A stretch of 64,000 nt of DNA from Microbacterium karelineae (lineage in GTDB: Bacteria; Actinomycetota; Actinomycetes; Actinomycetales; Microbacteriaceae). The notes under the pieces were generated by a model that had not been told where the DNA came from, did no database searches, and worked only from the letters and a program-made list of their open reading frames with translations. The stretch spans positions 310,001 to 374,000 of the forward strand of contig NZ_WFIX01000182.1 of assembly GCF_009745985.1 (NCBI RefSeq), read 5' to 3'. Below, in pieces: positions 29,219-37,679 of the stretch; within the stretch, counting starts at the first letter, position 1; every line of letters starts with the position of its first letter. A program made the translations under genes and the position numbers.

Positions 29219-31159
29219 TCAAGCCATGGGGAGGAGGACGCGCATGGTCGACGGACCGCGCTCGGCCCACCGGTGGTACGGGATGAGAGGCACTTCGACC
29301 TCGTGCGCGGTGCCGCCCGGGTGGTCGGGCCGTTCGAGGAAGGGCGGACGGCCTGCCGAGCCGGCATGCGGCGTCGACGCACGGACGCGGACGATCGCGC
29401 CGTCTCCGGATCCTCGCGGCGCCTGTCCCGTGTCGAGGGCGATGCCGTCGATCGCCGCGCCATCCGGCAGGTCGACCGACTCGAGGCAGAGCACGAGCGG
29501 CCCGCGTTCGACGGCGACCGTGCCGCGGGCGGCGTCGATGCGCGGGTCGGGCCACGTGAGGCGCGGCGCCACGGGCAGGTCGAGCACGATCTCGTCCCCG
29601 GCGACGAGCGGCGCCGCGACATCGGCCCAGCCGGGCGCGCACTCGCGCGCCGCCCCGCCGGGGCCGCGCAGCGTCGCGCCGGTGGCCCAGTGCGGCACCC
29701 GCAGGCGCAGCGAGACGGGATCCGCCGACGCCTCGCGCACGCGGATCCGCACGGCCCCCTCCGCGGGATACGCGGTCTCGATCTCGAGGACGAGGGGGCC
29801 GCCGTCCGTCGCGACGCGCATCTCGCCCGCCGCGTACTGCGCGATCGTCACGACAGGTGCCTCGCCCTCTTCGTCGACGAAGGCCGCGCACGACTGCCAC
29901 GAGGCGAGCGTGCGAGCGACGTTCGTCGGGCAGCACGAGACGTCGAACCACGGGGCGCGGATCCCGCCCTCGGCTCGCGGGTTCACGGCGTCCGGGCGCA
30001 CGTCGCCGCCGGGCTCGCGCTGGTGCAGCGGATTGGCGTAGAAGAAGGCCCGACCGTCCGCGCGCGGCGAGGTCGCGACGACGTTGAACATGGTCCGCTC
30101 GATGAGGTCGGCGTACTTCGCGTCGCCCGTGGCGAGCAGCAGCCGCCACGACACCATGATCGACGCGACGCCAGCGCAGGTCTCGCAGTAGGCGCGATCC
30201 GGCGGCAGCTCCCAGTCGTCGCCGAAGCCCTCGTCCTGGTGCCGGGACCCCATGCCGCCCGTCAGGTACGTGCGGCGCTCGACCGAACGGGTCCACTGCC
30301 GTTCGACCGCGGCGAACAGCTCGCCGTCGCCCGTCTCGGTCGCGACGTCGAGCGCGCCGGCCGCGAGGTACAGCGCGCGCACGGCGTGTCCGCGCCAGCG
30401 ATCCGCCTCGCGCACGGGCACGTCGTCCTGGAAGTAGGCGGGGCTCAACAGCGCGATGGGGGCGAGGGATCCCCGACCCCTGCGCTCGATGAACAGGCGG
30501 GCCTGCTCGATGTACGCGGGCTCGTCGAGGGCTCGGCCGAGCTCGACGAGGCCGAGCTCGATCTCGGGGTGGCCGCAGATGCCCTGCCGGCCGTCGACCC
30601 CGAACTCGCGGCACACGTGATCCGCCGCGCGCCGCGCGATCCGGACGAGTTCGTCGTCCTCGCCGTGCGTGCGCACGCGGGCGACGGCCACCTGCAGCAG
30701 GTGGCCCGTGCAGTACAGCTCGTGTCCCGCCGAGAGGTCGGAGTAGCGCCCCGCCTGCCCGTCGTGGCCGAAGCACGTGTTGAGGTAGCCGTCGTCGTCC
30801 TGTGCGGACGCGATCCGCCCCACGAGCTCGCCCCAGAGCCGCTCGGCGGCGGGATCCGGCGTGTGCCCGAGCTGCCAGGCGACGGCCTCGAGCAGCTTGT
30901 ACACCTCGGAGTCCGAGAACTGCCAGCCCGGGCGCTCTCCCCCCGTGGCACCGCGCGCGACGCGGTCGAAGTTCGCGAGCCAGCCGAGGCGCTCCATCCA
31001 GTCGTGGCAATGGCGCAGCGTGGCGCGCGCGTTCGTCTCCTGGAGGCCGCCCCAGAATCCGCCGACGAGGCGCATCTCGCCGAGGCCGATCCCGCGACGG
31101 GATCCGGGCGCGACGACGGGGCGCGCAAGCGGGTCGGCGCGTGTGGTGTCGAGAGTCAC
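29219..31159 (-). CDS. GH127 beta-L-arabinofuranosidase (DUF1680)
   Basis: A 646-residue cytoplasmic enzyme of the GH127 family, which removes beta-L-arabinofuranose from oligosaccharides derived from extensins and related plant glycans. Family features include LVGGFWGGLQETNA, GHELYCTGHLLQVAVA, and the unusual cysteine-zinc active site: Glu326 and Cys328 in YCETCAG with Cys409-Cys410 in SCCPTN, matching the Glu/Cys/Cys-Cys set of the characterised HypBA1 enzyme, where the first of the paired cysteines is the nucleophile. No signal peptide, so it acts on imported sugars. The GTG start is 13 bases after the permease gene; the large hydrolase starts 28 bases after its stop. Confidence 0.92.
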   Translation of the reverse strand: MTLDTTRADPLARPVVAPGSRRGIGLGEMRLVGGFWGGLQETNARATLRHCHDWMERLGWLANFDRVARGATGGERPGWQFSDSEVYKLLEAVAWQLGHTPDPAAERLWGELVGRIASAQDDDGYLNTCFGHDGQAGRYSDLSAGHELYCTGHLLQVAVARVRTHGEDDELVRIARRAADHVCREFGVDGRQGICGHPEIELGLVELGRALDEPAYIEQARLFIERRGRGSLAPIALLSPAYFQDDVPVREADRWRGHAVRALYLAAGALDVATETGDGELFAAVERQWTRSVERRTYLTGGMGSRHQDEGFGDDWELPPDRAYCETCAGVASIMVSWRLLLATGDAKYADLIERTMFNVVATSPRADGRAFFYANPLHQREPGGDVRPDAVNPRAEGGIRAPWFDVSCCPTNVARTLASWQSCAAFVDEEGEAPVVTIAQYAAGEMRVATDGGPLVLEIETAYPAEGAVRIRVREASADPVSLRLRVPHWATGATLRGPGGAARECAPGWADVAAPLVAGDEIVLDLPVAPRLTWPDPRIDAARGTVAVERGPLVLCLESVDLPDGAAIDGIALDTGQAPRGSGDGAIVRVRASTPHAGSAGRPPFLERPDHPGGTAHEVEVPLIPYHRWAERGPSTMRVLLPMA

Positions 31160-31172
31160 GAAGATGTCCTTC

Positions 31173-32003
31173 TCAGTCCTTGACGGCGCCCGCGGTGACG
31201 CCAGCGGCGACGTAGCGCTGAGCGATCACGAGCAGCACGGCGGCGGGCACGGAGGCGACGACGGCGGTCGCCATGATCGCGTTCCACTGCGTCGTGTTGT
31301 TGCCGATGTAGTTGTAGATGCTGAGGGTGATGGGGATGAGCTGCCCGTTGCGGTTGAGGGTCGAGGCGAAGATGAAGTCCGACCAGGCCCAGAGGAACGC
31401 GAACAGCGAGACGGTGAGCATCGAGTTGCGGCTCACGGGCAGCACGATCGAGGCGAACGTGCGCCACGCGCCCGCGCCGTCGACGCGCGCCGCCTGCAGC
31501 AGCTCGCGCGGGATCCCCGACATGAACGCCGAGAACAGCAGCACGCCGAAGGGGACAGAGATCGTCGAGTCGGCGATGATGAGGCCCCATACGGTGTTCA
31601 GCAGGCCGAGGCTGTTGTAGACGGCGTAGAAGCCCATCGCCATCACGACGGCCGGGATCATCTGCGCGACCAGCAGCAGGAAGTTGAGCGACCGCCCGCC
31701 GCGCATGTTCAGCAGCGCGAGCGCGTAGCCGGCGGGCGCCGCGATCACGAGGGTGACGACGACGCTGCCCAGGCCGATCAGGAGGCTCGTCCCGAGCGCG
31801 GGGAGCTGCTGCGCGAACACGGCCGCGTAGCCGTCGAACGTCGGATCCCACGGGAACCACTGCGGCGGCGTGCGCCGCAGATCCCCCGTCCTGGTGAACG
31901 AGACGTTCGCCATCCAGTAGACGGGGAACAGCATCAGCGCCGTGAAGACGACGCCCAGCGCGGTCTTCCACCAGGCGCGCCTCATGGTGCGGGCGGCGGT
32001 CAT
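31173..32003 (-). CDS. Carbohydrate ABC permease, MalG type (CUT1)
   Basis: A 276-residue inner-membrane permease with six hydrophobic segments. The coupling-helix motif lies at ELLQAARVDGAGAWRTFASIVLPVSR, the classic EAA---G form of CUT1 permeases, and the N-terminus FPVYWMANVSF is MalG-like. ATGA overlap with the MalF-type gene indicates translational coupling. It should import an arabinose-containing oligosaccharide, given the GH127 gene next downstream. Confidence 0.92.
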   Translation of the reverse strand: MTAARTMRRAWWKTALGVVFTALMLFPVYWMANVSFTRTGDLRRTPPQWFPWDPTFDGYAAVFAQQLPALGTSLLIGLGSVVVTLVIAAPAGYALALLNMRGGRSLNFLLLVAQMIPAVVMAMGFYAVYNSLGLLNTVWGLIIADSTISVPFGVLLFSAFMSGIPRELLQAARVDGAGAWRTFASIVLPVSRNSMLTVSLFAFLWAWSDFIFASTLNRNGQLIPITLSIYNYIGNNTTQWNAIMATAVVASVPAAVLLVIAQRYVAAGVTAGAVKD

Positions 32004-32950
32004 GATCCGGCCTCCTGTCGGTGCTGGAGCCTGAGGTGCAGGAATCCGAACACGAGCGCGATGACGATGAGCAGGTTGCCGACGGCTGCCGCGGGCGAGA
32101 ACGCGGGGATCCCGGTGCCAAAGGCCTCCTGGTAGGCCCAGATCGACAGGGTGGTCGAGGCGCCGGCAGGCCCGCCCGCGGTCATCACCCAGATCACGTC
32201 GACCACCTTCAGCGTGTAGATGAGGCCGAGCAGCAGCGTGATCGCCGACACGGGCCGCAGCAGCGGGAACGTGATGCTCCAGAACTGCCGCCACGGACCC
32301 GCGCCGTCGAGCGATGCCGCCTCGTACATCTCGACGGGGATGTTCTGGAGTCCCGAGTGGAGGATGACGAGGTTGAAGGGGATCCCGAGCCAGATGTTCG
32401 CGATCGTGACCGACAGCAGCGCCGTCTCAGGCGACGTGAGCCAGTTGATCCGATCCCCGCCGAACGCCACGAGGAGCGAGTTGACGATGCCGTTGTCGCT
32501 GTTCAGCATCCACGCCCACGTCGACGCCGAGACGATCAGCGGCAGCAGCCACGGCACGAGGAACAGCGCCCGCAGCACGTTCGAGAGCCGGAAGTTCTGC
32601 CGGAAGAACACCGCGAGGGCGAGCCCGACCGCGAACTGCACGACGATCGAACCGAACGTGAACAGCAGCGTGTTGACGAGGGCGGTCGGGAACGTCGACG
32701 ATCCGAAGATCTCCGCGTAGTTCGCGAATCCCACGAACTCGGCGTCGCCCTGCACGAAGGCGCGGATCGTGTAGTCGTGGATCGACAGCTCGATGTTGCG
32801 CCACAGCGGATAGGCGTAGAAGACGCCGAGGTACGCCAGCAGCGGGGCCGCGAACCCGACGGCGGCCCATCGGCTCGCGTCGAGCCGCCGTCGGGGGCGC
32901 CACGCGCCCTGCTTCGCCCGCGCCCCGATGAGCGTCGCGGTGGTGGTCAT
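32000..32950 (-). CDS. Carbohydrate ABC permease, MalF type (CUT1)
   Basis: A 316-residue permease, the partner of the MalG-type protein. It has six predicted membrane segments, the N-terminal LLAYLGVFYAYPLWRNIELS, and the coupling motif EMYEAASLDGAGPWRQFWSITFPLLRP. No ATPase gene is present in the operon; Gram-positive CUT1 systems often share a MsmK-type ATPase encoded elsewhere. Confidence 0.92.
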   Translation of the reverse strand: MTTTATLIGARAKQGAWRPRRRLDASRWAAVGFAAPLLAYLGVFYAYPLWRNIELSIHDYTIRAFVQGDAEFVGFANYAEIFGSSTFPTALVNTLLFTFGSIVVQFAVGLALAVFFRQNFRLSNVLRALFLVPWLLPLIVSASTWAWMLNSDNGIVNSLLVAFGGDRINWLTSPETALLSVTIANIWLGIPFNLVILHSGLQNIPVEMYEAASLDGAGPWRQFWSITFPLLRPVSAITLLLGLIYTLKVVDVIWVMTAGGPAGASTTLSIWAYQEAFGTGIPAFSPAAAVGNLLIVIALVFGFLHLRLQHRQEAGS

Positions 32951-32984
32951 GGATCGGTTCCCTCTCGTGCGCGGGGCGCGCGGG

Positions 32985-34238
32985 TCAGCTGGTGGCGGCC
33001 TCGGCGGCGTCCTGCGCCGCCTCGAGGGCCTCCTGGGGGCTCTCGGCCCCCGACAGCGCGCTCTGCACAGCCGTCCACAGCGCCTCGGAGATGAGCGGGT
33101 AGTCGGTGCCGAGCCCGCCGCTCGTGCGGCCCTTCGCGTTCTGCACGGCCGTCACCCACGGCTCGAGGTCGGGATTCTCGGCGAGCAGCTGCTGCTGGCC
33201 GTCGGCGGTCGGCGGGATGTAGTACGCGAACGTGGTCGCCGTCTCGACGAAGCCCTCGGGTGTCGTCATGCACTCGACGATCTGGCGCGTGACGTCGTAC
33301 CGCGCCGTGTCGTCCTGTGCGGGCGCGACGATGAACTCGCCGCCCGTCGGTGCCGGCGCGACGCCGCCGTCGCGGCCGGGAAGCTGCACGATGCCCGTGG
33401 CGAAGTCCGCCTCGGCGGCGCTGTTGACCTGCCACGTGCCGTTCTCGGCGAATGCGAAGTCGCCCGTGAGGAACTCCTCCCACACGGTGTTCTGCGAGTT
33501 GCCGATCACCGAGTTGGGCGCGTAGCCCTCGTCGAGCCACGTCTTCCACAGCTCAAGCGCCTCGACGGCCTCCGGCGAGTCGAGCGCGCCGAGGTCCGCG
33601 CCGGATCCCCAGAACCAGGGCAGGAACTGGAAGGTCCCCTCCTCCGTGCCGATACCCGCGAAGGTGATGCCGCGGTGCCCGGCCCCGTCGACCTTCTCGA
33701 GGGCCGTGGTGAGGCTCGCCCAGTCGGTGATCGAGGCCGGGTCGACGCCCGCGTCGTCCAGGACGTCGGCGTTGTAGTAGAGCGACAGCGTGTTGGTTCC
33801 GATCGGGACGCCGTACGCGGACCCGTCGACGACGCCCGCGTCGAGGAGGTTCTCGTCGATCGCCGACGTGTCGAGTCCGAGCTCATCAACGGTCGTGAGC
33901 ATCCCGGTCTCGGCGAGAGTGGACACGGCCGGGTTGTCGAGCAGGATGATGTCGGGCGACGTGCCCTCCTGCGCCGCGAGGAGCGCCTGATTGGTGAGCG
34001 CCGTCGTGTCGTACGCGGTGCGCTCGATCTCGACGCCGGCGTCTTCGCCGCACTGCTGGGCGCGCTGCTCCCAGTCGGACGAGCCGTCGTGCTGGGGGTA
34101 CGGATCCCACCAGGTGTAGGTGCCTCCGGCGGCATCGCCGTCGTCGGATCCGCCGCCTCCGCCCGATGAGCAGGCGGCGAGGGCGCCGACGGCGACGAGT
34201 GCGGTGGCGGCGGCGAGTGCGGTGCGGGTGCGGTTCAT
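32985..34238 (-). CDS. Carbohydrate ABC substrate-binding lipoprotein (CUT1)
   Basis: A 417-residue sugar-binding lipoprotein, anchored by the cysteine in VGALAACSSGGG (about residue 23). The mature protein has the family 1 solute-binding layout: TYTWWDPYPQHDGSSDW, PDIILLDNPAVSTLAETGML, YGVPIGTNTLSLYYNADVL and FAFAENGTWQVNSA. The AAGGAGG ribosome binding site 8 bases before the ATG is very strong. It heads the five-gene transport-hydrolase operon, and the CGAACCGGTTCG operator lies 34-45 bases upstream. Confidence 0.92.
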   Translation of the reverse strand: MNRTRTALAAATALVAVGALAACSSGGGGGSDDGDAAGGTYTWWDPYPQHDGSSDWEQRAQQCGEDAGVEIERTAYDTTALTNQALLAAQEGTSPDIILLDNPAVSTLAETGMLTTVDELGLDTSAIDENLLDAGVVDGSAYGVPIGTNTLSLYYNADVLDDAGVDPASITDWASLTTALEKVDGAGHRGITFAGIGTEEGTFQFLPWFWGSGADLGALDSPEAVEALELWKTWLDEGYAPNSVIGNSQNTVWEEFLTGDFAFAENGTWQVNSAAEADFATGIVQLPGRDGGVAPAPTGGEFIVAPAQDDTARYDVTRQIVECMTTPEGFVETATTFAYYIPPTADGQQQLLAENPDLEPWVTAVQNAKGRTSGGLGTDYPLISEALWTAVQSALSGAESPQEALEAAQDAAEAATS

Positions 34239-34270
34239 TGCTGTTCCTCCTTGAACGAGAGTCGGTTCGT

Positions 34271-34284
34271 TCGAACCGGTTCGA
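34271..34284 (-). promoter_or_regulatory. LacI-type operator before the arabinoside operon
   Basis: TCGAACCGGTTCGA is a perfect 14-bp palindrome located 33 bases before the binding-protein start. The central 12 bases recur upstream of the lacI-type gene at 35380-35391 and nowhere else I noticed. GAACGAAC and GTTCGTTC half-site-like repeats flank it. Confidence 0.8.
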
Positions 34285-34328
34285 TGAACGACGTGGTGAA
34301 AGGGCTGTCGGGTGGTGGGGATCTGGGG

Positions 34329-35351
34329 TCAGGGACGCCGCGGGGCGGCGGTGCTGCCCCTGTCGACGAGGTCGGGAGAGACGTAGCTCACGACGTTCGG
34401 GCCGTCGTGGCCGGTCTGCCCCTCGATCCGCCGGACGAGCGCGCGGACCGCCATCTCTCCCAGGCGGTCCGGCGCGCTCTCGACGGCCGAATAGGGCAGC
34501 GAGAAGGTGCGGGCGAACTCATCGGAGTATCGACCGACGACGGACAGGTCGCGCGGCACCGACAGGCCGCGCTCATGCACGACCGTGGGCAGCGCCGCGG
34601 CCGCCGCCTCGTTGTTCACGAGCAGGCCCGTGGCGTCGGGGTGGGCGTCGAGCAGCTCGCCGATCGCGCGGCCGACCTCGGGCTGGCGCGCGGGTGCGAA
34701 CGCGGTGTCGAGGCGGATCCCCCGGATCCGCGCCTGCTCGATCGCCGCGTCCCGCAGGCGCCAGACGTACGCGCCGCCGCGCTCGACGACGTGCTCGGGC
34801 TGCGAGACGAGGAGCAGCTCGCGGTGCCCGAGATCGCACAGGTGGTCGACCATCCGGCGCCCCGCCTGCTCGAAGTCGAGGTCGAACACGTCGACCCCCG
34901 AGCAGTCGGCCGGACGGCCGACGAGGGCGCCCGGCTGCGCCGCGGAGCGCAGGACGGCCAGGCGCTCGTCGTGCTCGGCGACGTTCAGGAGCACGATGCC
35001 GTCGACCATGCGCGTCGACGTCAGGCGGCGCAGCGCGCTGGCGCCGTCGGACTCTGTGACGAGGAGGATGTCGTAACCCAGCTCGCGCGCCGTGTCGGAG
35101 ACGCCGAGGATGTACTGGAGCATCGCCGGCGCGAACTCGTCTTCGTAGAATTGTGCGAGCAGGCCGATGGTGCGGGTGCGCGCCGTCGCGAGCGCGCGGG
35201 CGCCGGCGTTGGGCGTGTAGCCGAGGTCGCGCACGGCGTCCTCGACGCGGCGGCGCACATCGTCGGAGATCGACCGCTTGCCGGAGAGGGCGTATGACGC
35301 GGTGCTGCGCGACACCCCCGCCTCGCGGGCGACGTCTCCGATCGTGACCAC
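34329..35351 (-). CDS. LacI family transcriptional regulator of the arabinoside operon
   Basis: A 340-residue repressor. The helix-turn-helix TIGDVAREAGVSRSTASYALSG lies at the extreme N-terminus, with the hinge PNAGARALATARTRTIGLL, then a periplasmic-binding-protein-like sensor domain (about 62-330) with NVAEHDERLAVL and the VVGRYSDEFARTF segment. The GTG start is followed directly by the HTH. Identical 12-bp palindromes in front of this gene and in front of the transporter operon indicate it regulates itself and the operon, most likely released by an arabinose-containing ligand. Confidence 0.93.
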   Translation of the reverse strand: MVTIGDVAREAGVSRSTASYALSGKRSISDDVRRRVEDAVRDLGYTPNAGARALATARTRTIGLLAQFYEDEFAPAMLQYILGVSDTARELGYDILLVTESDGASALRRLTSTRMVDGIVLLNVAEHDERLAVLRSAAQPGALVGRPADCSGVDVFDLDFEQAGRRMVDHLCDLGHRELLLVSQPEHVVERGGAYVWRLRDAAIEQARIRGIRLDTAFAPARQPEVGRAIGELLDAHPDATGLLVNNEAAAAALPTVVHERGLSVPRDLSVVGRYSDEFARTFSLPYSAVESAPDRLGEMAVRALVRRIEGQTGHDGPNVVSYVSPDLVDRGSTAAPRRP

Positions 35352-35379
35352 GGCGTCTCCTGTTCCGGTCGCGGCTGTG

Positions 35380-35391
35380 CGAACCGGTTCG
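35380..35391 (-). promoter_or_regulatory. Autoregulatory operator of the lacI-type gene
   Basis: CGAACCGGTTCG, a perfect palindrome identical to the core at 34272-34283, lies 28 bases before the GTG of the regulator. Confidence 0.8.
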
Positions 35392-35437
35392 ACAGTACAT
35401 GCGGGCGGGCAGATCGCACAACCCCCGGAACAGCCCC

Positions 35438-35528
35438 CTCCAACACAACGCAGTCATTCCGACACCCGGCGGGCCGCGGATCGGCGTGTCGGGCCGGTGC
35501 CGGCCGCGCTGACTGCGTTGTGTTGGAG
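35438..35528. repeat. Family B inverted repeat, copy 2
   Basis: CTCCAACACAACGCAGTCA (35438-35456) pairs perfectly over 19 bases with TGACTGCGTTGTGTTGGAG (35510-35528). The 53-base spacer differs from copy 1 and has its own GC-rich inner pairing potential. It abuts the stop codon of the glycerate kinase gene and lies upstream of the lacI-type promoter. Confidence 0.9.
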
Positions 35529-35529
35529 C

Positions 35530-36642
35530 TCAGACCGCGCCGGCGAGGAGCGCGCCGGCCTCGCGCAGCCAGCGGGCGGGGTCCGCGAGGGCGGCCTCGG
35601 TGGATCCGGCGATCTCGGTGAGCGCGGCGGATCCCGCGAAGGCCGCAGTGTCGCCGTCGATCGCGCCGGCGACGAGCGCGACGGGCACACCGGCCGTGCG
35701 GGCCAGGTCGGCAACGTGCGCGGGCGCCTTCCCCTCCGCGGACTGCCCGTCGAAGCGCCCCTCCCCCGTCACGACGAGGTCGGCGCCGGCGATGCCCTCC
35801 GCGAGGCCCGTGAGCTCGGCGATCGCGACGGATCCGGGCACGAGCTCCGCACCCCAGACCCGCAGGGCGAATCCCGTACCGCCCGCCGCGCCCGCGCCGG
35901 GCTCACCCGCGAGGCTCGCGCGCCCGAGCACCTCGGCGAGCCGCGCGAGCCCCGCGTCGGCGCGCGCGACGCCGGCCTCGTCGAGCCCCTTCTGCGGGCC
36001 GAACACGGCCGCCGCACCGCGGTCGCCCGTGAGGGGGTTCGTGACGTCGCTCAGCACGGTCGCACCCCCGGCGGGAAGCGCCCGCAGCGACGACAGGTCG
36101 GCGCTCGCGAGCTCGTCGAGGCCGGCGGATCCCGGCACGGTGGACGCGCCGAAGTCGTTCTGGAACCGCGCGCCGAGGGCGGTCAGCATGCCCGTCCCGC
36201 CGTCGGTCGACGCGCTCGACCCGATTCCGAGCACGAGGCGGGAGACCCCCGCGTCGAGCGCCGCGGCGATCGCCTGCCCGAAGCCGAGCGTCGAGGCATC
36301 CCGGGGGCGCAGATCATCGCCGAGCAGCTCGATTCCGGAGGTGCTCGCGAGCTCGACGACGCCCGTCCCACCCGGGAGGCCGTCCTCGGCGGGCAGCCGC
36401 AGCCACGCGGCCGTCACGGCGCGGCCCGCCGGCCCCGTCACGCGCACCGACATGCGCTTCGACCCCGGCACCGCCTTCTCGAACGCGTCGAGGGTGCCCT
36501 CGCCCCCGTCGGCCATCGGGCGCAGCGTGAAGCGGTCACCGGGCGCCGCGCGCACCCACCCCTCCGCGATCGCGACGGCCGCGTCCGCTGCCGAGATGGA
36601 TCCCTTGAAGCTGTCGGGCGCGACGACGATGCGGCGAGTCAT
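35530..36642 (-). CDS. Glycerate kinase
   Basis: A 370-residue type I glycerate kinase (GlxK/GarK family) phosphorylating D-glycerate in glyoxylate and glycerate use. The family start RRIVVAPDSFKGSISAADAA is clear, with MADGGEGTLDAF, LGIGSSASTDGGTGMLTALGA, the NPLTGDRGAAAVFGPQKG loop and VVTGEGRFDGQS. Length is normal. No other glycerate or glyoxylate genes are adjacent. CAGGAT lies 7 bases before the ATG. Confidence 0.95.
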   Translation of the reverse strand: MTRRIVVAPDSFKGSISAADAAVAIAEGWVRAAPGDRFTLRPMADGGEGTLDAFEKAVPGSKRMSVRVTGPAGRAVTAAWLRLPAEDGLPGGTGVVELASTSGIELLGDDLRPRDASTLGFGQAIAAALDAGVSRLVLGIGSSASTDGGTGMLTALGARFQNDFGASTVPGSAGLDELASADLSSLRALPAGGATVLSDVTNPLTGDRGAAAVFGPQKGLDEAGVARADAGLARLAEVLGRASLAGEPGAGAAGGTGFALRVWGAELVPGSVAIAELTGLAEGIAGADLVVTGEGRFDGQSAEGKAPAHVADLARTAGVPVALVAGAIDGDTAAFAGSAALTEIAGSTEAALADPARWLREAGALLAGAV

Positions 36643-36691
36643 GGGACCCATCCTGCCGCATGGAGCAGGAAAGCGCTTACCGCCGCTCGAG

Positions 36692-37555
36692 TCAGAACGT
36701 CGACCGGAGCCGGGCGATCTCCGTCTCGACTTCGAAGTCGGCGGCGGGCCACGCGGGATCGATGTCCTCCAGGGTCTCGAGGAGCAGCGCCTGCACTGCG
36801 AGCCGCGCGTACCACTTGCAGTCGGCTGGCACGACGAACCAGGGCGCCTCGTCCGTCGAGGTGCGGCGGATCGCCGTCTGGTACGCGTCCTGATAGGCCG
36901 GCCACTCCGAGCGCTCGTCGACATCGCCCGGGTTGTACTTCCAGTGCTTGTCGGGGCGCTCGAGGCGCTCCATCAGCCGCGCGCCCTGCTCCTCGTACGA
37001 GGCGTGCAGCATGACCTTGATCACCCGGGTCCCCTGCGCGACGAGGCGGCGTTCGAAGTCGACGATCGCGTCGTAGCGGCGCTCGATCTCGTCCGGATCC
37101 GCCAGCTCCCGCACCTTTCCGATGAGCACGTCCTCATAGTGCGAGCGGTCGAACACCCCGATGAAGCCGGGCTTCGGCACGCGCTTCTCGATGCGCCAGA
37201 GGAAGTCGTGCTCGAGTTCGTCGGGCGTGGGCGCCTTGAAGGCGGCCAGCTCGACGCCCTGCGGGTCGACGCCGCCGACGACGTGCCGCACGATGCCGCC
37301 CTTGCCGGCCGAATCCATGCCCTGCAGCACGAGGAGCACGGCATCGTGGGCGCCCGCCGTGCGCGCCGCGAACAGCCGCTCCTGGTACTCGGAGAGCTGC
37401 GCGAGCCCCGCCAGCAGATCGGCCTGCCCCGCCTTCTTGCCGCCCTCATAGCCCGGCGTCGAGCGCGGATCGACGCTCGGCAGCACGAGGCCGTCCCCCG
37501 CCCGCAGGCACGCGCGCGCGTCATCTGTCCACTTCATCTGGCTCTTCGCGGTCAT
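36692..37555 (-). CDS. Polyphosphate kinase 2 family phosphotransferase
   Basis: A 287-residue PPK2-family enzyme that transfers phosphate between polyphosphate and nucleotides. Walker A is LQGMDSAGKGGIVRH, the lid region contains KRVPKPGFIGVFDRSHYEDVL (Walker B/catalytic aspartate), and PDKHWKYNPGDVDER and the tail FVVPADCKWYARLAV are typical. It looks like a short single-domain PPK2, which mostly makes nucleoside di- or triphosphates from polyphosphate. Nucleotide preference is not predictable. Confidence 0.92.
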   Translation of the reverse strand: MTAKSQMKWTDDARACLRAGDGLVLPSVDPRSTPGYEGGKKAGQADLLAGLAQLSEYQERLFAARTAGAHDAVLLVLQGMDSAGKGGIVRHVVGGVDPQGVELAAFKAPTPDELEHDFLWRIEKRVPKPGFIGVFDRSHYEDVLIGKVRELADPDEIERRYDAIVDFERRLVAQGTRVIKVMLHASYEEQGARLMERLERPDKHWKYNPGDVDERSEWPAYQDAYQTAIRRTSTDEAPWFVVPADCKWYARLAVQALLLETLEDIDPAWPAADFEVETEIARLRSTF

Positions 37556-37584
37556 ACGGCCAGTCAACCCGACGGACCCGCGGA

Positions 37585-37668
37585 TGCACAACGACGCGGA
37601 TTCTGCGCCGACCCCCGCGACACGCCGGGGAATCGACACCGGGTGCACAGAGTTGGCGTCGTTGCGCA
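37585..37668. repeat. Family A inverted repeat, copy 2 (menD-ppk2)
   Basis: The left arm TGCACAACGACGCGGATTCT matches copy 1 except for one base. The right arm (about 37647-37668, ending GGCGTCGTTGCGCA) pairs with it with four mismatches, making this the most decayed copy. It lies in the 124-base gap between the menD stop and the PPK2 start. Confidence 0.82.
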
Positions 37669-37679
37669 GGGGAGCGCGC

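Noticed and set aside
25200-35528. Family B repeats as terminal inverted repeats of one transposon
   Set aside because: Each copy is itself an inverted repeat with a short spacer, and there is no transposase between or beside them.
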